A stretch of DNA of 64,000 bases from a bacterium (lineage in GTDB: Bacteria > Orphanbacterota > Orphanbacteria > Orphanbacterales > Orphanbacteraceae): the NCBI GenBank assembly GCA_025782575.1, contig JALGYY010000017.1, positions 609,892 through 673,891 on the forward strand. The letters run 5' to 3'. Below are positions 15,579-25,333 of the stretch, piece after piece; the first letter of the stretch is position 1; the number at the start of each line of letters is the position of its first letter. The position numbers were made by a program, and so were the translations under genes. Below the pieces are notes generated by a model. The model ran no database searches. It worked only from the letters and a program-made list of their open reading frames with translations, and was not told the origin of the DNA.

Positions 15579-17888
15579 TCAGTCCTCCTGCAGATCCAGG
15601 TCCGGGGTCGGGGCGTTCTGCCCTTTTTCCCGTTTGTGGTCACTCTGGGCCAGAATGGCCCGCGCAATATTGGCGGTGTAGCTGTTCAATCGCCTCAAAA
15701 TATCCATGAGCTCCAAATGAATCGCGCTCGACTCAACCGATTCTTGAATCGCCTCTCTCACCCGCTCAAAATGTGCCTGCCTGTAGGCTCCTGCCAGATT
15801 GACGTATTTGGCCTGCTTCTTTTTCATGTGTTTCGCTTTTTCCAGACTGACATCACGGAAGGCGATCAGAGAGCGGCTCACCTGCTTCACCATCTTGAGG
15901 TGATACGCTTCCACCTCCGCCCTGCCCGAATCGGAGAAAACGACACCGCTGGAGATCTTTTTCTGCGCCAGCGTGCGCAGGTCGCGGTGAATGGTGTCGG
16001 CGAACTGTTCGAACTGTTTGCAGACATGCATCATCAAATAGACTTCGCTCGCCTGCTCTTTGCTTATGTCCTGCTCACCGATAGCCAGAAGATAGCTCGT
16101 GATCTGTTCTTCGAGCGCATCCACTTCTTCTTCTAAATCGTCGAACTTGTCCAGGATCTGCACATTGTTATGCAGGAACGGCTCCAGGCAGATCTGGCCC
16201 ATCACTCTTGCCTTGTTCCCCATGCGGAGAATCTCCACCTTGGCGAGGTTCAGCGCAAGCGCCGGCGCGGCAAGCATTCCCCTGTCGAGATGCTTCGCCT
16301 TGTACTCATATTCCACCACTTCTATTCTATCCGGCAGGAGCCGCGTCAAGACAGAGGCGATCACACCGGTGAGCGGAAGAAACAGAAGCGCCGTTGCTGT
16401 GTTGAATAACGTGTGTGCGTTTGCAATCTGCCTCGGAATGAGCCTCGCCATGATTTCCTGATCGACCGAAAGAACGCCCCCTCCGGGAGAAATTTTCCTT
16501 ATCAGATCGGCGAATTGTGGAATCCACATCAGGAAGAGAAGAACACCGGCGACCTGAACGAAAATATGGGCGACGGCTACCCTTCTCGCCTCCCGGCTGG
16601 AACCTATGCTAGCCAGAAACGCAGTAATACACGTGCCGATATTCGCTCCGAAAATAAGGGGAATGCCCGCAGTGAGTGTAAGAAATCCTTGCTGCGCAAG
16701 GACGATAATGATTCCTGTAAAAGCGCTACTGCTTTGAATGAGGGCCGTAAAGACCATCCCGATCAATATTCCGAAGATCGGATTCTCGAGTCCGAGCAGG
16801 ATGTCCAGGAACGGCTGATACGTACGCAACGGCGACATCGCCTGGGACATGACGGACATCCCGTAAAACAGGATACCGAAGCCGAGAACGGCCTCACCGA
16901 TTCCGCGAATCCTTCCCTTCTTGGTCAGGAAGGTCAGTCCGAACCCGATGCCGATCATGAGGAGGGCGTAGTCAGTCAGCTTAAAGGCAATGAGCTGAGC
17001 GGTTACGGTCGTTCCGATATGGGCACCGAGAATGACTCCGAGCGTCTGAGCGAAACTCATCAGCCTCGCCTCAACAAAACTGACGAGCATGACCGTGGTC
17101 GCGCTGGAACTCTGGATCACCATTGTCACGAACGCGCCGACCGCAACCCCGATCAACCGATGCCTGGTTAATGCGCCGAGAATCGCACGCATCCGTCCCC
17201 CGGCCGATCGCTGGAGAGCCCGGCTCATCATCTCCATGCCGAATAGAAAGAGGCCGAGCCCCCCTACAAGGCCGAAGACCATCATGAGTACCCAGTCCGG
17301 TTTATGAACGGGCATGTGATAAACGATCTGCGCTTGATCGCCGACCTCCCCCGGAATACGAGCAGTCACCGTGTACATGCCGGCTACTTTTCCCGCAGTC
17401 ATTTTTATCTGCGCAAAACCGCCGGGATCGGTGATCGCCCGGCCGATCGACGTCATGATCGGAGTCACCAGATCAAATGAGACCGTCACCCCCGGCACTC
17501 CCTCGTTCTCTTCATCGACCACGAGCGCACGGAGCGGCTTTTTCATCTGATGAAGCGTAACGCCGCTCTGTCTATCCCCGGAGATTACCCGCCCGTTCGA
17601 ACTCTGAATCGGATGTAACAGCCGGAGATGGCGTTCTGTTCCAACCACCGAGTCCGCGGCAGACGGCACTGTCGAGAGGGAGTCCTGCGCACATGCTACA
17701 GAGGGGAGAGAGACCGCCAGAAGAAGAACCATTGCCAGCGCCGGCAGGAGGAAACCGGCGGGAGTCCCGGCTATCTCTTCTGTCCACGGTTTTCCTTGTC
17801 GAGTCACTCGGTCACTCCCGGCAATCAGAAAAAGACTCAGCCTAAGTCCCGGGCTGAGTCTCATCTCACCATTATGCCTCAGGCTCAA
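15579..17888 (-). CDS. Na+/phosphate cotransporter (NptA/PhoU type) with N-terminal Ig-like domain
   Basis: 769 residues. The two inverted transporter halves carry the QSSSA signatures (VIQSSSATTVMLV and LIQSSSAFTGIII), with GAHIGTT and GANIGTC beside them. The C-terminal ~180 residues are a PhoU-like helical domain (LDKFDDLEEEVDALEEQI...LMMHVCKQFEQFADTIHRDLR). Residues ~95-185 form an extra extracytoplasmic Ig-like domain (MKKPLRALVVDEENEGVPGVTVSFDL begins it) preceded by a hydrophobic signal (LLPALAMVLLLAVSL); an internal ATG at 17864 may be the true start. It should import phosphate with sodium. It lies 4 bases after the porin gene. Confidence 0.92.
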   Translation of the reverse strand: MSLRHNGEMRLSPGLRLSLFLIAGSDRVTRQGKPWTEEIAGTPAGFLLPALAMVLLLAVSLPSVACAQDSLSTVPSAADSVVGTERHLRLLHPIQSSNGRVISGDRQSGVTLHQMKKPLRALVVDEENEGVPGVTVSFDLVTPIMTSIGRAITDPGGFAQIKMTAGKVAGMYTVTARIPGEVGDQAQIVYHMPVHKPDWVLMMVFGLVGGLGLFLFGMEMMSRALQRSAGGRMRAILGALTRHRLIGVAVGAFVTMVIQSSSATTVMLVSFVEARLMSFAQTLGVILGAHIGTTVTAQLIAFKLTDYALLMIGIGFGLTFLTKKGRIRGIGEAVLGFGILFYGMSVMSQAMSPLRTYQPFLDILLGLENPIFGILIGMVFTALIQSSSAFTGIIIVLAQQGFLTLTAGIPLIFGANIGTCITAFLASIGSSREARRVAVAHIFVQVAGVLLFLMWIPQFADLIRKISPGGGVLSVDQEIMARLIPRQIANAHTLFNTATALLFLPLTGVIASVLTRLLPDRIEVVEYEYKAKHLDRGMLAAPALALNLAKVEILRMGNKARVMGQICLEPFLHNNVQILDKFDDLEEEVDALEEQITSYLLAIGEQDISKEQASEVYLMMHVCKQFEQFADTIHRDLRTLAQKKISSGVVFSDSGRAEVEAYHLKMVKQVSRSLIAFRDVSLEKAKHMKKKQAKYVNLAGAYRQAHFERVREAIQESVESSAIHLELMDILRRLNSYTANIARAILAQSDHKREKGQNAPTPDLDLQED

Positions 17889-17892
17889 ACGC

Positions 17893-18993
17893 TCATTCTA
17901 TACTGACTTGGAGAAGAAAGCGAATCTCGTTTTCGTCCCATCCTCGCGTATCGGGTGAGTTCAACTTGTGGTGATCCGCATACTCGAGCATCAGATTGAG
18001 CAGCCGTCCGTGGGGATAGAAATTCAAACCGTAAGTCACGGTTTTTTCCGTATCATTCGCCGTGTTGCTGCTGGGATTAAACTCATCGTACATGATCCGT
18101 GGTTCGAGTCTCCCGCGGTCCCAATAATAACTCGCCTGAACGAGATAGCCGCCGGCGTCGAAGTCACGGCCCGGATCCGGCTCAAAGCTCGCGTGGTTCT
18201 CCTCATAGTTCAGAAACAGGCCTTTACACTTCAGGGTGAAGTCGAATCCATATATGTCTTTCCTACCCGGGATGGTTCGAAGGTATTCGGGATCATCGTC
18301 CGCGAATTCGGCATCCTCGCTGGAAGCGAATCCGGCACCCATATGGACGCGAAGTTCTCTCGTGTACTCGGAGTCGCCCTCGGATTTTCTGACCATGCCG
18401 AGCGGCATGATCTCAACACGGCCGACAAGGAGCTTCTTACCCAGGCGATCATCGTCGGACCGGTTGGGACCCGCCCCCGTGAAGATCCCCCCACGAAACA
18501 TATATTTCTTGTCAAAAGATCGGAGCCGGATCATTCCCCCCACGTCCCGACCAGGAAGGAAATCACCTCCCACACCCGGACGCCGGGTCGTAATCAATTT
18601 CGATCGTGGAATCGTTCGCATCCTGCCGAAAGGGGTTCGAAATTGCCCTGCGTAGAGCTTGATCTCCGTCCGCGGGCTGTAGGCCAGGAAGAGATCCTTG
18701 GCTTCCATCGGAGATCCGTCTTCAATGTAGCCTCGAAGCTCGAATTCCAACTCGTACTCGAAATCGTCCAGGTAATCACCCTGAATGCCGATCCGCGCCT
18801 GCTGAACGAAGATCCTGTCGTGATCCTGATCATCGTCACCGTCGAACTCTTCCCGCTCAACAGCCATGATCCGGAGCCGGCCCGTGAATTCCATGGTTCC
18901 GTTTTCACCGACTACTTCAAATTGAGCTCGAACAGGGGGAGCGGCCAGAATGAGCGACACGGCAATCATTCCGAACGTCAGTCGAGCAATCAC
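17893..18993 (-). CDS. Phosphate-selective porin O/P-like outer-membrane protein
   Basis: 366 residues. Signal peptide MIARLTFGMIAVSLILA...VRAQ, then alternating amphipathic strands with the OprO/OprP hallmarks: RIFVQQARIGIQGDY, FEYELEFELRG, AYSPRTEIKLYAGQFRTPFGR and a final strand NEIRFLLQVSIE. These porins carry anions such as phosphate or polyphosphate across the outer membrane. It sits between a CYTH-like exported protein (4-base overlap) and a Na/Pi cotransporter, which supports phosphate as substrate. Confidence 0.85.
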   Translation of the reverse strand: MIARLTFGMIAVSLILAAPPVRAQFEVVGENGTMEFTGRLRIMAVEREEFDGDDDQDHDRIFVQQARIGIQGDYLDDFEYELEFELRGYIEDGSPMEAKDLFLAYSPRTEIKLYAGQFRTPFGRMRTIPRSKLITTRRPGVGGDFLPGRDVGGMIRLRSFDKKYMFRGGIFTGAGPNRSDDDRLGKKLLVGRVEIMPLGMVRKSEGDSEYTRELRVHMGAGFASSEDAEFADDDPEYLRTIPGRKDIYGFDFTLKCKGLFLNYEENHASFEPDPGRDFDAGGYLVQASYYWDRGRLEPRIMYDEFNPSSNTANDTEKTVTYGLNFYPHGRLLNLMLEYADHHKLNSPDTRGWDENEIRFLLQVSIE

Positions 18994-19928
18994 CGGACTT
19001 TTCCCTCCGACCGGTTCTTCCGGCCACCTTCATAAACAAGATCCGTTTTGGTCTGCCCCTCAATGACCATCCTGCCAAATGCCTGGTAGAGCGCAACAAT
19101 AAAATCTTCGCTCACCCGCACGGGAATGCCAGGGAGACTTTCCAGATTCCTGAACTTATGATCATAGGAAAATTCGGCAATCATCGGGACATCATCAAAC
19201 TTGATTCTCCAGCAAGTAATATCGCAGGAAACGATGAGCCCGCCGCCGAAATCGAACCGCCCCGGATTGATCTTATACTCTTCAATGATCAGTCCGCTGA
19301 CCGGCCGGAGTCGTTCATCCATGCTGAGTCCCATGCGCCGGAAATCAGGGAAAATTTCCATCGCCCCTAAAACTGTCTTTTCCATGGAGATGTCGAGTTT
19401 TTTCACTTTGCAGGCCTGCGAATAGACTGAAACAATTGCGGGACCGGCGAGGCCGAACCGAACGGAGAGATCTTCTTCGAACTCCCTCACCGGTCGAATC
19501 CCACGACCACACTCGATCGGCCTGGCAATGGCCAGCATCGGGTTCCGGCTCCGCTGCTTCAGCGTGAGCTCCCAATCAAGGCGGAGCTTGCCGTCCCGAT
19601 ATTTCGTCCGTTGCCGAAGGAGACGGCCGCTCGCCCGGAGATCGTTGTTCTTCGTATCGAGAAAGACTATGCGCTGTCGTTCCACATCAAACGGATTGCG
19701 ATTGGGGCGGTGACGGACTCTTCTTGCTTCCGCCACCTGGAGAACGGTTTGCCAGGTCTTTTGGAAACCATCCTCCATAACCGTGAACGAGGAAGGATCG
19801 AGAAGGAGATTGAATTCTCTCGAGTCGACTCCGTCACAAAACCCGTTACCAGGGTAAGCACCGATCCACAATACTGACAATTGAAACAGCATGATGCGGA
19901 TCGTGCCGAATTGCCGCGATCTTCCCAT
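18990..19928 (-). CDS. Exported CYTH-like protein
   Basis: 312 residues. Start MGRSRQFG with a hydrophobic N-terminal stretch (IMLFQLSVLWIGAYPGNGF) that could be a signal peptide. The segment IVFLDTKNNDL, LLRQRTKYRDGKLRLDWELTLKQR closely follows the CYTH pattern (y/f-DT...L...g..LR.R......w.LT.K). Later strands end with IIEEYKINPGRF, ISCDIT-like and FSYDHKF. CYTH enzymes hydrolyse triphosphates or polyphosphate or cyclise ATP. A periplasmic CYTH beside a phosphate porin suggests external polyphosphate use, which is inference. Overlaps the porin gene by 4 bases. Confidence 0.6.
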   Translation of the reverse strand: MGRSRQFGTIRIMLFQLSVLWIGAYPGNGFCDGVDSREFNLLLDPSSFTVMEDGFQKTWQTVLQVAEARRVRHRPNRNPFDVERQRIVFLDTKNNDLRASGRLLRQRTKYRDGKLRLDWELTLKQRSRNPMLAIARPIECGRGIRPVREFEEDLSVRFGLAGPAIVSVYSQACKVKKLDISMEKTVLGAMEIFPDFRRMGLSMDERLRPVSGLIIEEYKINPGRFDFGGGLIVSCDITCWRIKFDDVPMIAEFSYDHKFRNLESLPGIPVRVSEDFIVALYQAFGRMVIEGQTKTDLVYEGGRKNRSEGKVR

Positions 19929-19967
19929 CCAGTCCGCTCCTTTTCCTCGAGTGAGGTATCAGGCGGG

Positions 19968-21758
19968 CTAGCGAGGCAAGCTTTCAGCGCTGATCCGTGC
20001 CCGTCCATCGAGGGCTCCTCCATGACCAGGATTCAGGCGGAGGGTCTCCTCGTACTGCTTATCGGCAGCGGGATGGTTTCTCGTCCCCTCGAGAGCAAGC
20101 CCCAGTCGAAAGTGGGCTTCGGCATCTTCAGGGACGATGCGGACGGCCTGTTCCAGGGCAGAAACGGCGGGCTCGAACCTCCCTTGCGCCTGGAGCGCGA
20201 GACCGAGATTGGTGTAGAGCTGCGGCGCGTGGGGACGGATGGCAAGTGCCGAGCGATACTGCCGAATCCCCTCATCAATGCGGCCGAGGGAGACGAGGGC
20301 GACTCCCAGATTGTTTCTGACAAAGACATTATCCGGATCATCTTCGATTACCTTGGCGTAATGGCGGATCGCTTCCGCTTTCCTGCCGGTAACGTCGAGA
20401 GCAATGCCGAGATTATTGTGAGCCCGCGCGTATTCCGGTTTCAGGGCGAGAGCCTTTTGCAGAAGCGCGATCGCTTCCTGATGCTCGCCTCGCTCGATGA
20501 GCGACGACCCCAGATTGTTGTACGCCATCCAGGCGCCCTCGTTCTTTTTGATCGTGTCGCGCCAGAGAACCTCAATGTCTCGAAACACTGTCGAGCGATT
20601 CCATGTAAGTGTGGCGAAAATTAAGAGGAGTCCCCCGACGGCGATCCGCCCCGCCCCTCCGGGTAGAGCGATTCTGCGAAACGCTGTTGTGAGAAGGCCG
20701 GCGGCAAGCGCGATCAACCCGATACTGGCGAGGTATTGAAAGTGGTCAGCCACGAATGAGAAACGAAACGGATAGACATTGATGTAGCCGAGTGCGGGAG
20801 CGAGAGATCCGCCAAAAAAGAGAACGGCGGCAAGGGGTCCTCTCCCGGTTCTCTTGCGCGTGATGACGAGAATGACGAGAAGCAGGAGGGCCGCCGCCGG
20901 ATAGATGAACTGGTCTATCCGATTCGAATCGATCTCCCATCGGGGGTAGAAGAAAATGAGCTCGGCAGGCCAGACGATCTTCGATGCGTAGAACCATAGC
21001 GCCCGGCCGGCGATCAGAGTTCGCTCGACAAGCGTGGAATCCCACTCGGAGCCGGTCGCGCCCAGATAGTTTCTCTCGATCCACGCTGTGAAAAGTCCCG
21101 CCGCGATGCCGCAAAGAAAAAACGGAATCAAACGAACCACGTCGCGAGCCGCTAAGCGGCCGTTCTTCCACCAGAGCCCGACAAGGATTGCGGCTGGTAG
21201 CGAAGCGGTTACCGACTTCGCGCCGAGAGCCAGCAGGAAGCAGAGCAGCGCCACACCGTAAAGCGCCATTCCCCCGCCTTTTCTATGCTTCAGATAAATC
21301 AGGAATGAAGAGAGGTAGAAGACGCCCGACAATACATTCTTCCGTTCCGTGATCCAGCCCGCCGATTCCACATGGACAGGATGAAGAGCGAAGATCGCCG
21401 CCGCGAGCCATGCGCCGGGCACTCCGAGAGCGGCAAGAACTCGCCAGGCGAGAATGCTTCCAATCGCGTGCAGCAGAACATTGACGATATGATATCCGGC
21501 GGGATTCAAGCCCCACAGATGGTACTCGACCCAGAAAGTCGTGTGAACCACCGGATAATACTGCGTCGTCGCACCCGGTTTCGCCCAGATGTACCGGAGT
21601 CCCTCGGCCGTACGAAGAGTGTTGTTCTCAGTTACATAGGAGTCGTCATCCCAGATAAAACCGCCGGACAGAACGGGGAAGTAGGCTGCAAGAACCAGCA
21701 ATACAAGAAGAGAGGCCCGGATGGCGAAACGGGCGGTGCCGGGGGAAGGCGAAATCAT
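19968..21758 (-). CDS. TMTC-like membrane protein with C-terminal TPRs
   Basis: 596 residues. The N-terminal ~370 residues are polytopic and resemble GT-C/TMTC proteins: GGFIWDDDSYVTEN with the acidic cluster after the first helix, YYPVVHTTFWVEYHLWG and LHPVHVESAGWITERKNVLSG. About six TPRs follow (YARAHNNLGIALDVTGRKAEA type). Related proteins transfer mannose from dolichol-phosphate mannose in eukaryotes; in bacteria they are mostly uncharacterised. It overlaps the SGNH gene by 4 bases, so a role in surface-glycan work with MBOAT/SGNH is likely. Confidence 0.8.
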   Translation of the reverse strand: MISPSPGTARFAIRASLLVLLVLAAYFPVLSGGFIWDDDSYVTENNTLRTAEGLRYIWAKPGATTQYYPVVHTTFWVEYHLWGLNPAGYHIVNVLLHAIGSILAWRVLAALGVPGAWLAAAIFALHPVHVESAGWITERKNVLSGVFYLSSFLIYLKHRKGGGMALYGVALLCFLLALGAKSVTASLPAAILVGLWWKNGRLAARDVVRLIPFFLCGIAAGLFTAWIERNYLGATGSEWDSTLVERTLIAGRALWFYASKIVWPAELIFFYPRWEIDSNRIDQFIYPAAALLLLVILVITRKRTGRGPLAAVLFFGGSLAPALGYINVYPFRFSFVADHFQYLASIGLIALAAGLLTTAFRRIALPGGAGRIAVGGLLLIFATLTWNRSTVFRDIEVLWRDTIKKNEGAWMAYNNLGSSLIERGEHQEAIALLQKALALKPEYARAHNNLGIALDVTGRKAEAIRHYAKVIEDDPDNVFVRNNLGVALVSLGRIDEGIRQYRSALAIRPHAPQLYTNLGLALQAQGRFEPAVSALEQAVRIVPEDAEAHFRLGLALEGTRNHPAADKQYEETLRLNPGHGGALDGRARISAESLPR

Positions 21759-22837
21759 TTAGAAATCGCTCTGATTTCGGGCTCGAGCGTTTTCGCGAGC
21801 AGGCTGGTGAACAGAGGCCTTCCCGTCTCCTCGTTCAGATGATCGCCGAGTGCGAAGTGCTCGAGCTTGATACGCGGATCATCGGTGTAGTCATAGAGTG
21901 TGATCCCTTTGTCATCGAAATAGGATCGGAGGTCAGCCATGTAGCGAAGTAGCGGTTCCGGCTGCTGCCCGGAGGTCAGGTCACGCCTCTTCTTGGTCCG
22001 CACGAAGGTCAGTCGAATACCGGCGCTTGCAGCGAGGTCGATCATCACCGGCAGAAAAGACCTGTCGATTTGCGATTCAAAATCGTAGTAACGCATGTCG
22101 GTCGGCATCTCCATCATGATCTGAGCCTGCGTGACCAGCTCGGGGATCATATTGCCCTCATCGAACACATTCGCGATAGCATTCCGGAGAGTGGTTTGAT
22201 CCACGCTGAGCGCCATACGGGCCAGACGGTCGCGCACGCCATACTCGAAGTCCGACTTGATCGCTCCACGCAAGTGATAGAGAGAAACATAGCGGGTAAG
22301 TGATTCCTTCAGGAAACCCATTTGCTGGAAGTACGCAAGCTGATCGAGAAGAGGCTCTGTACCTGTGGACAGTTCAACGAGCCGCTCCTTGTATCTCCCC
22401 TCTGTACGGAACTCGGGCATTGTCAGCATGTTATCCCGGAAAAACACCACGACCAGCCGGGGAGGCTCCTTCTGCGAGAGAAGCACATTCTTGATCGTAA
22501 GATACCAGAACGCGGTGGCCGCGCCCCCCGAAGTCAGCTGGGTCGCCGTCAGACCCGTCTCGTGACTGAATTGCCTGTCATCCACGCCGCGCTCCACGAT
22601 CGAATTGCCGAGGAATACAATTTGCGCACGGGAGTCATCAAGCATGTGCTGAAAATACGGTTTGAGTTCGGGATTGCGGTCGAACTGCTGGCGGGCGAGC
22701 AGACTGAACCCGACATTGATCACACACACGACAGCAAGGGCGAGCATAGGGCCGGCGAGCGCCCGGAACGGTCCGACCGCGTAGCTCGCTGTTGATCCAT
22801 TCTGACTGCCCGCCAATTTCCTGCTCCCACCATTCAT
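21755..22837 (-). CDS. SGNH-type membrane-anchored hydrolase/acetyltransferase partner of MBOAT
   Basis: 360 residues with one N-terminal membrane helix (LAGPMLALAVVCVINVGFSLLA). The GDS-like block is FLGNSIVERGVDD and the catalytic Asp/His block is DHLNEETGRPLFTSLL, as in AlgJ/AlgX- and DltD-like proteins that work with an MBOAT. It probably carries acyl groups onto an exported glycan. The start codon overlaps the MBOAT stop by one base, and the 3' end overlaps the TMTC-like gene by four. Confidence 0.78.
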   Translation of the reverse strand: MNGGSRKLAGSQNGSTASYAVGPFRALAGPMLALAVVCVINVGFSLLARQQFDRNPELKPYFQHMLDDSRAQIVFLGNSIVERGVDDRQFSHETGLTATQLTSGGAATAFWYLTIKNVLLSQKEPPRLVVVFFRDNMLTMPEFRTEGRYKERLVELSTGTEPLLDQLAYFQQMGFLKESLTRYVSLYHLRGAIKSDFEYGVRDRLARMALSVDQTTLRNAIANVFDEGNMIPELVTQAQIMMEMPTDMRYYDFESQIDRSFLPVMIDLAASAGIRLTFVRTKKRRDLTSGQQPEPLLRYMADLRSYFDDKGITLYDYTDDPRIKLEHFALGDHLNEETGRPLFTSLLAKTLEPEIRAISK

Positions 22838-24225
22838 TAGAATTGAAAGTAAATGAAATCCTGTCCCTGGGATTCCGCCAAAGTGAGAATCGCCGCGATA
22901 GCAACACCGTAGACGAGCGAATGCACCAGACGTCCGCCGACGTTGATCCTGTCCAGCGCCATCAATCCGAAAAGTGGAATTGAATAGACGAGTGTCGCCG
23001 CAATCACCGAAACCGCCGAGACAAGCAGGTCTCCCTGAAATCCTGCGGATGCGCTCCCGAACGCGCTGAAGAACCAGCCCATATCAGGCACACGGAAGAG
23101 AACCCACCCGAAAAGGGTAAATCCGAACATGACCGTCCAGGCAACTGCTGTTTTGATTGGTCCTTCGGGTCGCCACCGGCCACCGAGACCGAGTCGGTGA
23201 TAGGCGAACACCAGAATACCGTGATAGAGCCCCCAGATGACGAAGTGCCAGGAAGCGCCGTGCCAGAGGCCGGATAGCCCCATCGAGACCATGAGCAGCA
23301 GGAGAAAGCGGGCGCCCGTGCCGACCCTCGATCCGCCGAGCGAGATATAAAGATAATCTCTGATCCACGACGAGAACGAAATGTGCCATCTTCTCCAGAA
23401 GTCAGAGGGCGAAATCGCGAGATAGGGGGACTTGAAGTTTTCGATCAACTGGAAGCCGAGAAGCCGTGCCGAGCCACGGGCGATGTCGGTATAAGCGGAA
23501 AAGTCCGCGTAGATCTGTACGGCAAATGCGAGTGATCCGGCTAGAATCATGAGAAGTGACGGACTCTCCAGCATGAAGATCTTGTCGGAAAGCACGGCAA
23601 CGTTATCGGCCACCACGAGCTTTTTGAGATAGCCACGTACGATCAGCGGCCAGGCCTCATCAAGATTCGACCATTTCCAGTAGCGAGGTGCTTCGACCTG
23701 GGGGAGAAATCGCTTCGCCCTTTCGATCGGTCCGGCCACGAGCTGGGGAAAGAATGAAACAAAGACTGCGAAATCGATGAAATTGGTTCGTGGCTCGCAC
23801 TCATCTCTGTAGATGTCGATCGTGTAGGAAAGAGTTTGAAATGTATAGAATGAGATCCCTACAGGGAGAATGATCTGCAGGGTAACGGGGTCGGCGTTCA
23901 AGCCGATAGCGGCGAGGGCGTTACTGACACTGTCGGCGAAGAAGTTGAAGTACTTGAATACGCCGAGAAGGCCGAGATTGCTGAAGAGGCTCGTGATCAG
24001 GAAGATCTTTTTCCTGGCGGGATTTCTTCGCATACCAAGTCCGCAGAAGTAATCGACAACAGTCGAAAACCCGATCAACAGACAGAACCATGGCGTCACC
24101 CAACCGTAGAACAGATAACTTCCCGCAAGGAGCAGGATATTTTGCGGCAGCAGGCGGCGAACAAGCCAGTACGCCGTGAAGATCAGTAGAAAGAAATGGA
24201 GATAAGTGAAGGATGTAAAGATCAT
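22837..24225 (-). CDS. MBOAT O-acyltransferase (AlgI-like)
   Basis: About 462 residues from the ATG at 24225 (MIFTSFTYLHFFLL), where AlgI-type proteins begin; a start at 24291 would run into mnmA. It shows PVGISFYTFQTLSYTIDIYR, FFPQLVAGPIERAKRFLPQ, SDFWRRWHISFSSWIRDYLYI and the catalytic His in SGLWHGASWHFVIWGLYHG. These enzymes move acetyl or other acyl groups across the inner membrane onto polysaccharides. SGNH partner follows directly; mnmA ends 16 bases upstream. Confidence 0.92.
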   Translation of the reverse strand: MIFTSFTYLHFFLLIFTAYWLVRRLLPQNILLLAGSYLFYGWVTPWFCLLIGFSTVVDYFCGLGMRRNPARKKIFLITSLFSNLGLLGVFKYFNFFADSVSNALAAIGLNADPVTLQIILPVGISFYTFQTLSYTIDIYRDECEPRTNFIDFAVFVSFFPQLVAGPIERAKRFLPQVEAPRYWKWSNLDEAWPLIVRGYLKKLVVADNVAVLSDKIFMLESPSLLMILAGSLAFAVQIYADFSAYTDIARGSARLLGFQLIENFKSPYLAISPSDFWRRWHISFSSWIRDYLYISLGGSRVGTGARFLLLLMVSMGLSGLWHGASWHFVIWGLYHGILVFAYHRLGLGGRWRPEGPIKTAVAWTVMFGFTLFGWVLFRVPDMGWFFSAFGSASAGFQGDLLVSAVSVIAATLVYSIPLFGLMALDRINVGGRLVHSLVYGVAIAAILTLAESQGQDFIYFQF

Positions 24226-24241
24226 GGCGCGACGGCGATGA

Positions 24242-25333
24242 TCAGACGCCGACCGATCGGTCGATGACTCCCCCGCCGAGAACCTCCTCACCCCGATAGA
24301 ATACCGCGGACTGTCCGGGAGTGACGGCTGACTGGGGGGTTTGGAACCGTACGGTAGCTCGGCCGTCTCCCTCGATCGTAATATCGGCCGGGCAGGGCTG
24401 GTGCTTGTACCTGATCTTGATTTCCACCTGGGCGCCCGTGATCTCGTCCTCCGGGATCAGGAGACTGACCTGCTCCATCAGGGCTCCCGACGCGAGAAGC
24501 TCTTCTTTCTTCCCCAGTTGAACCTCATTCTGCTCCATATTGATGGCAGTTACGTAAAGCGGCTCTTCCGCTGACACGCCGAGGCCCCTCCGCTGTCCCA
24601 CCGTATATCGGGCCGCCCCTCTGTGGGTGCCGAGCTTCTCACCACCCCGGCCGACCACATCGCCTTCCTTCTCCCCCCCCAGAAAACTGCCGAGATCGTG
24701 ATCGGGAATAAAGCAGATGTCCTGGCTTTCTTCTTTATCGGCGACCGAAATGCCGTTCTCCCTTGCGATCCGGCGGACGTCGGCTTTGGTCAAGCTGCCG
24801 AGGGGAAAGAGCGTATGGTCGAGCGCTTCGCGCCCCATCCCCCACAACACGTAGGACTGATCTTTCTTCGGATCCGCTCCCTGAAGGAGCCGGGCGCGGC
24901 TCCCCGTACAATCGATTCGAGCGTAGTGGCCGGTAGCGAGATAGTCAAAACCCGCCTGGCGAAGCTTATCGAACAGTAGCTGGAATCGGACGTGCCGGTT
25001 GCAATCCACACAAGGATTGGGGGTCCGTCCGAGAAAGTATTCGCTCCGAAAGGGATCGATCACCTCTCGCTTGAACTCCTCGGAAAAATCCCAGACATGA
25101 TGGGGGATTCGGAGCCTCGCCGCTACGGACGCCGCGTCGTCGATCGCCTCCCGCGAGCAACAGGCCTTCTCCGTCTCTCTCTCGGGAAAATCCTCGGAGC
25201 ACCAGAGCTTGAGCGTTACGCCGACCACGCTGCAGTTCGATCGAGCGAGGAGAAGCGCCGCGACAGCGCTGTCCACGCCGCCGCTCATGGCGATCGCCAC
25301 ACGCGATCTCCCGGAGAATCCGTTACTTGTCAT
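24242..25333 (-). CDS. mnmA: tRNA-specific 2-thiouridylase MnmA
   Basis: About 363 residues from the ATG at 25333 (MTSNGFSGRS), chosen because the PP-loop AMSGGVDSAVAALLL follows at the usual distance. Catalytic cysteines are in NPCVDCNRHVRF and SQDICFIPD; ARYTVGQRRGLGV is the tRNA-binding block. It thiolates U34 of Lys, Glu and Gln tRNAs using sulfur from a cysteine desulfurase, whose gene lies immediately upstream and overlaps by 11 bases. Length is normal. Confidence 0.96.
   Translation of the reverse strand: MTSNGFSGRSRVAIAMSGGVDSAVAALLLARSNCSVVGVTLKLWCSEDFPERETEKACCSREAIDDAASVAARLRIPHHVWDFSEEFKREVIDPFRSEYFLGRTPNPCVDCNRHVRFQLLFDKLRQAGFDYLATGHYARIDCTGSRARLLQGADPKKDQSYVLWGMGREALDHTLFPLGSLTKADVRRIARENGISVADKEESQDICFIPDHDLGSFLGGEKEGDVVGRGGEKLGTHRGAARYTVGQRRGLGVSAEEPLYVTAINMEQNEVQLGKKEELLASGALMEQVSLLIPEDEITGAQVEIKIRYKHQPCPADITIEGDGRATVRFQTPQSAVTPGQSAVFYRGEEVLGGGVIDRSVGV

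Noticed and set aside
17968-19035. Long plus-strand open frame of 355 codons
   Set aside because: It lies antisense to the porin and CYTH-like genes, which have signal peptides, family motifs and correct spacing; the plus frame has no recognisable domain.
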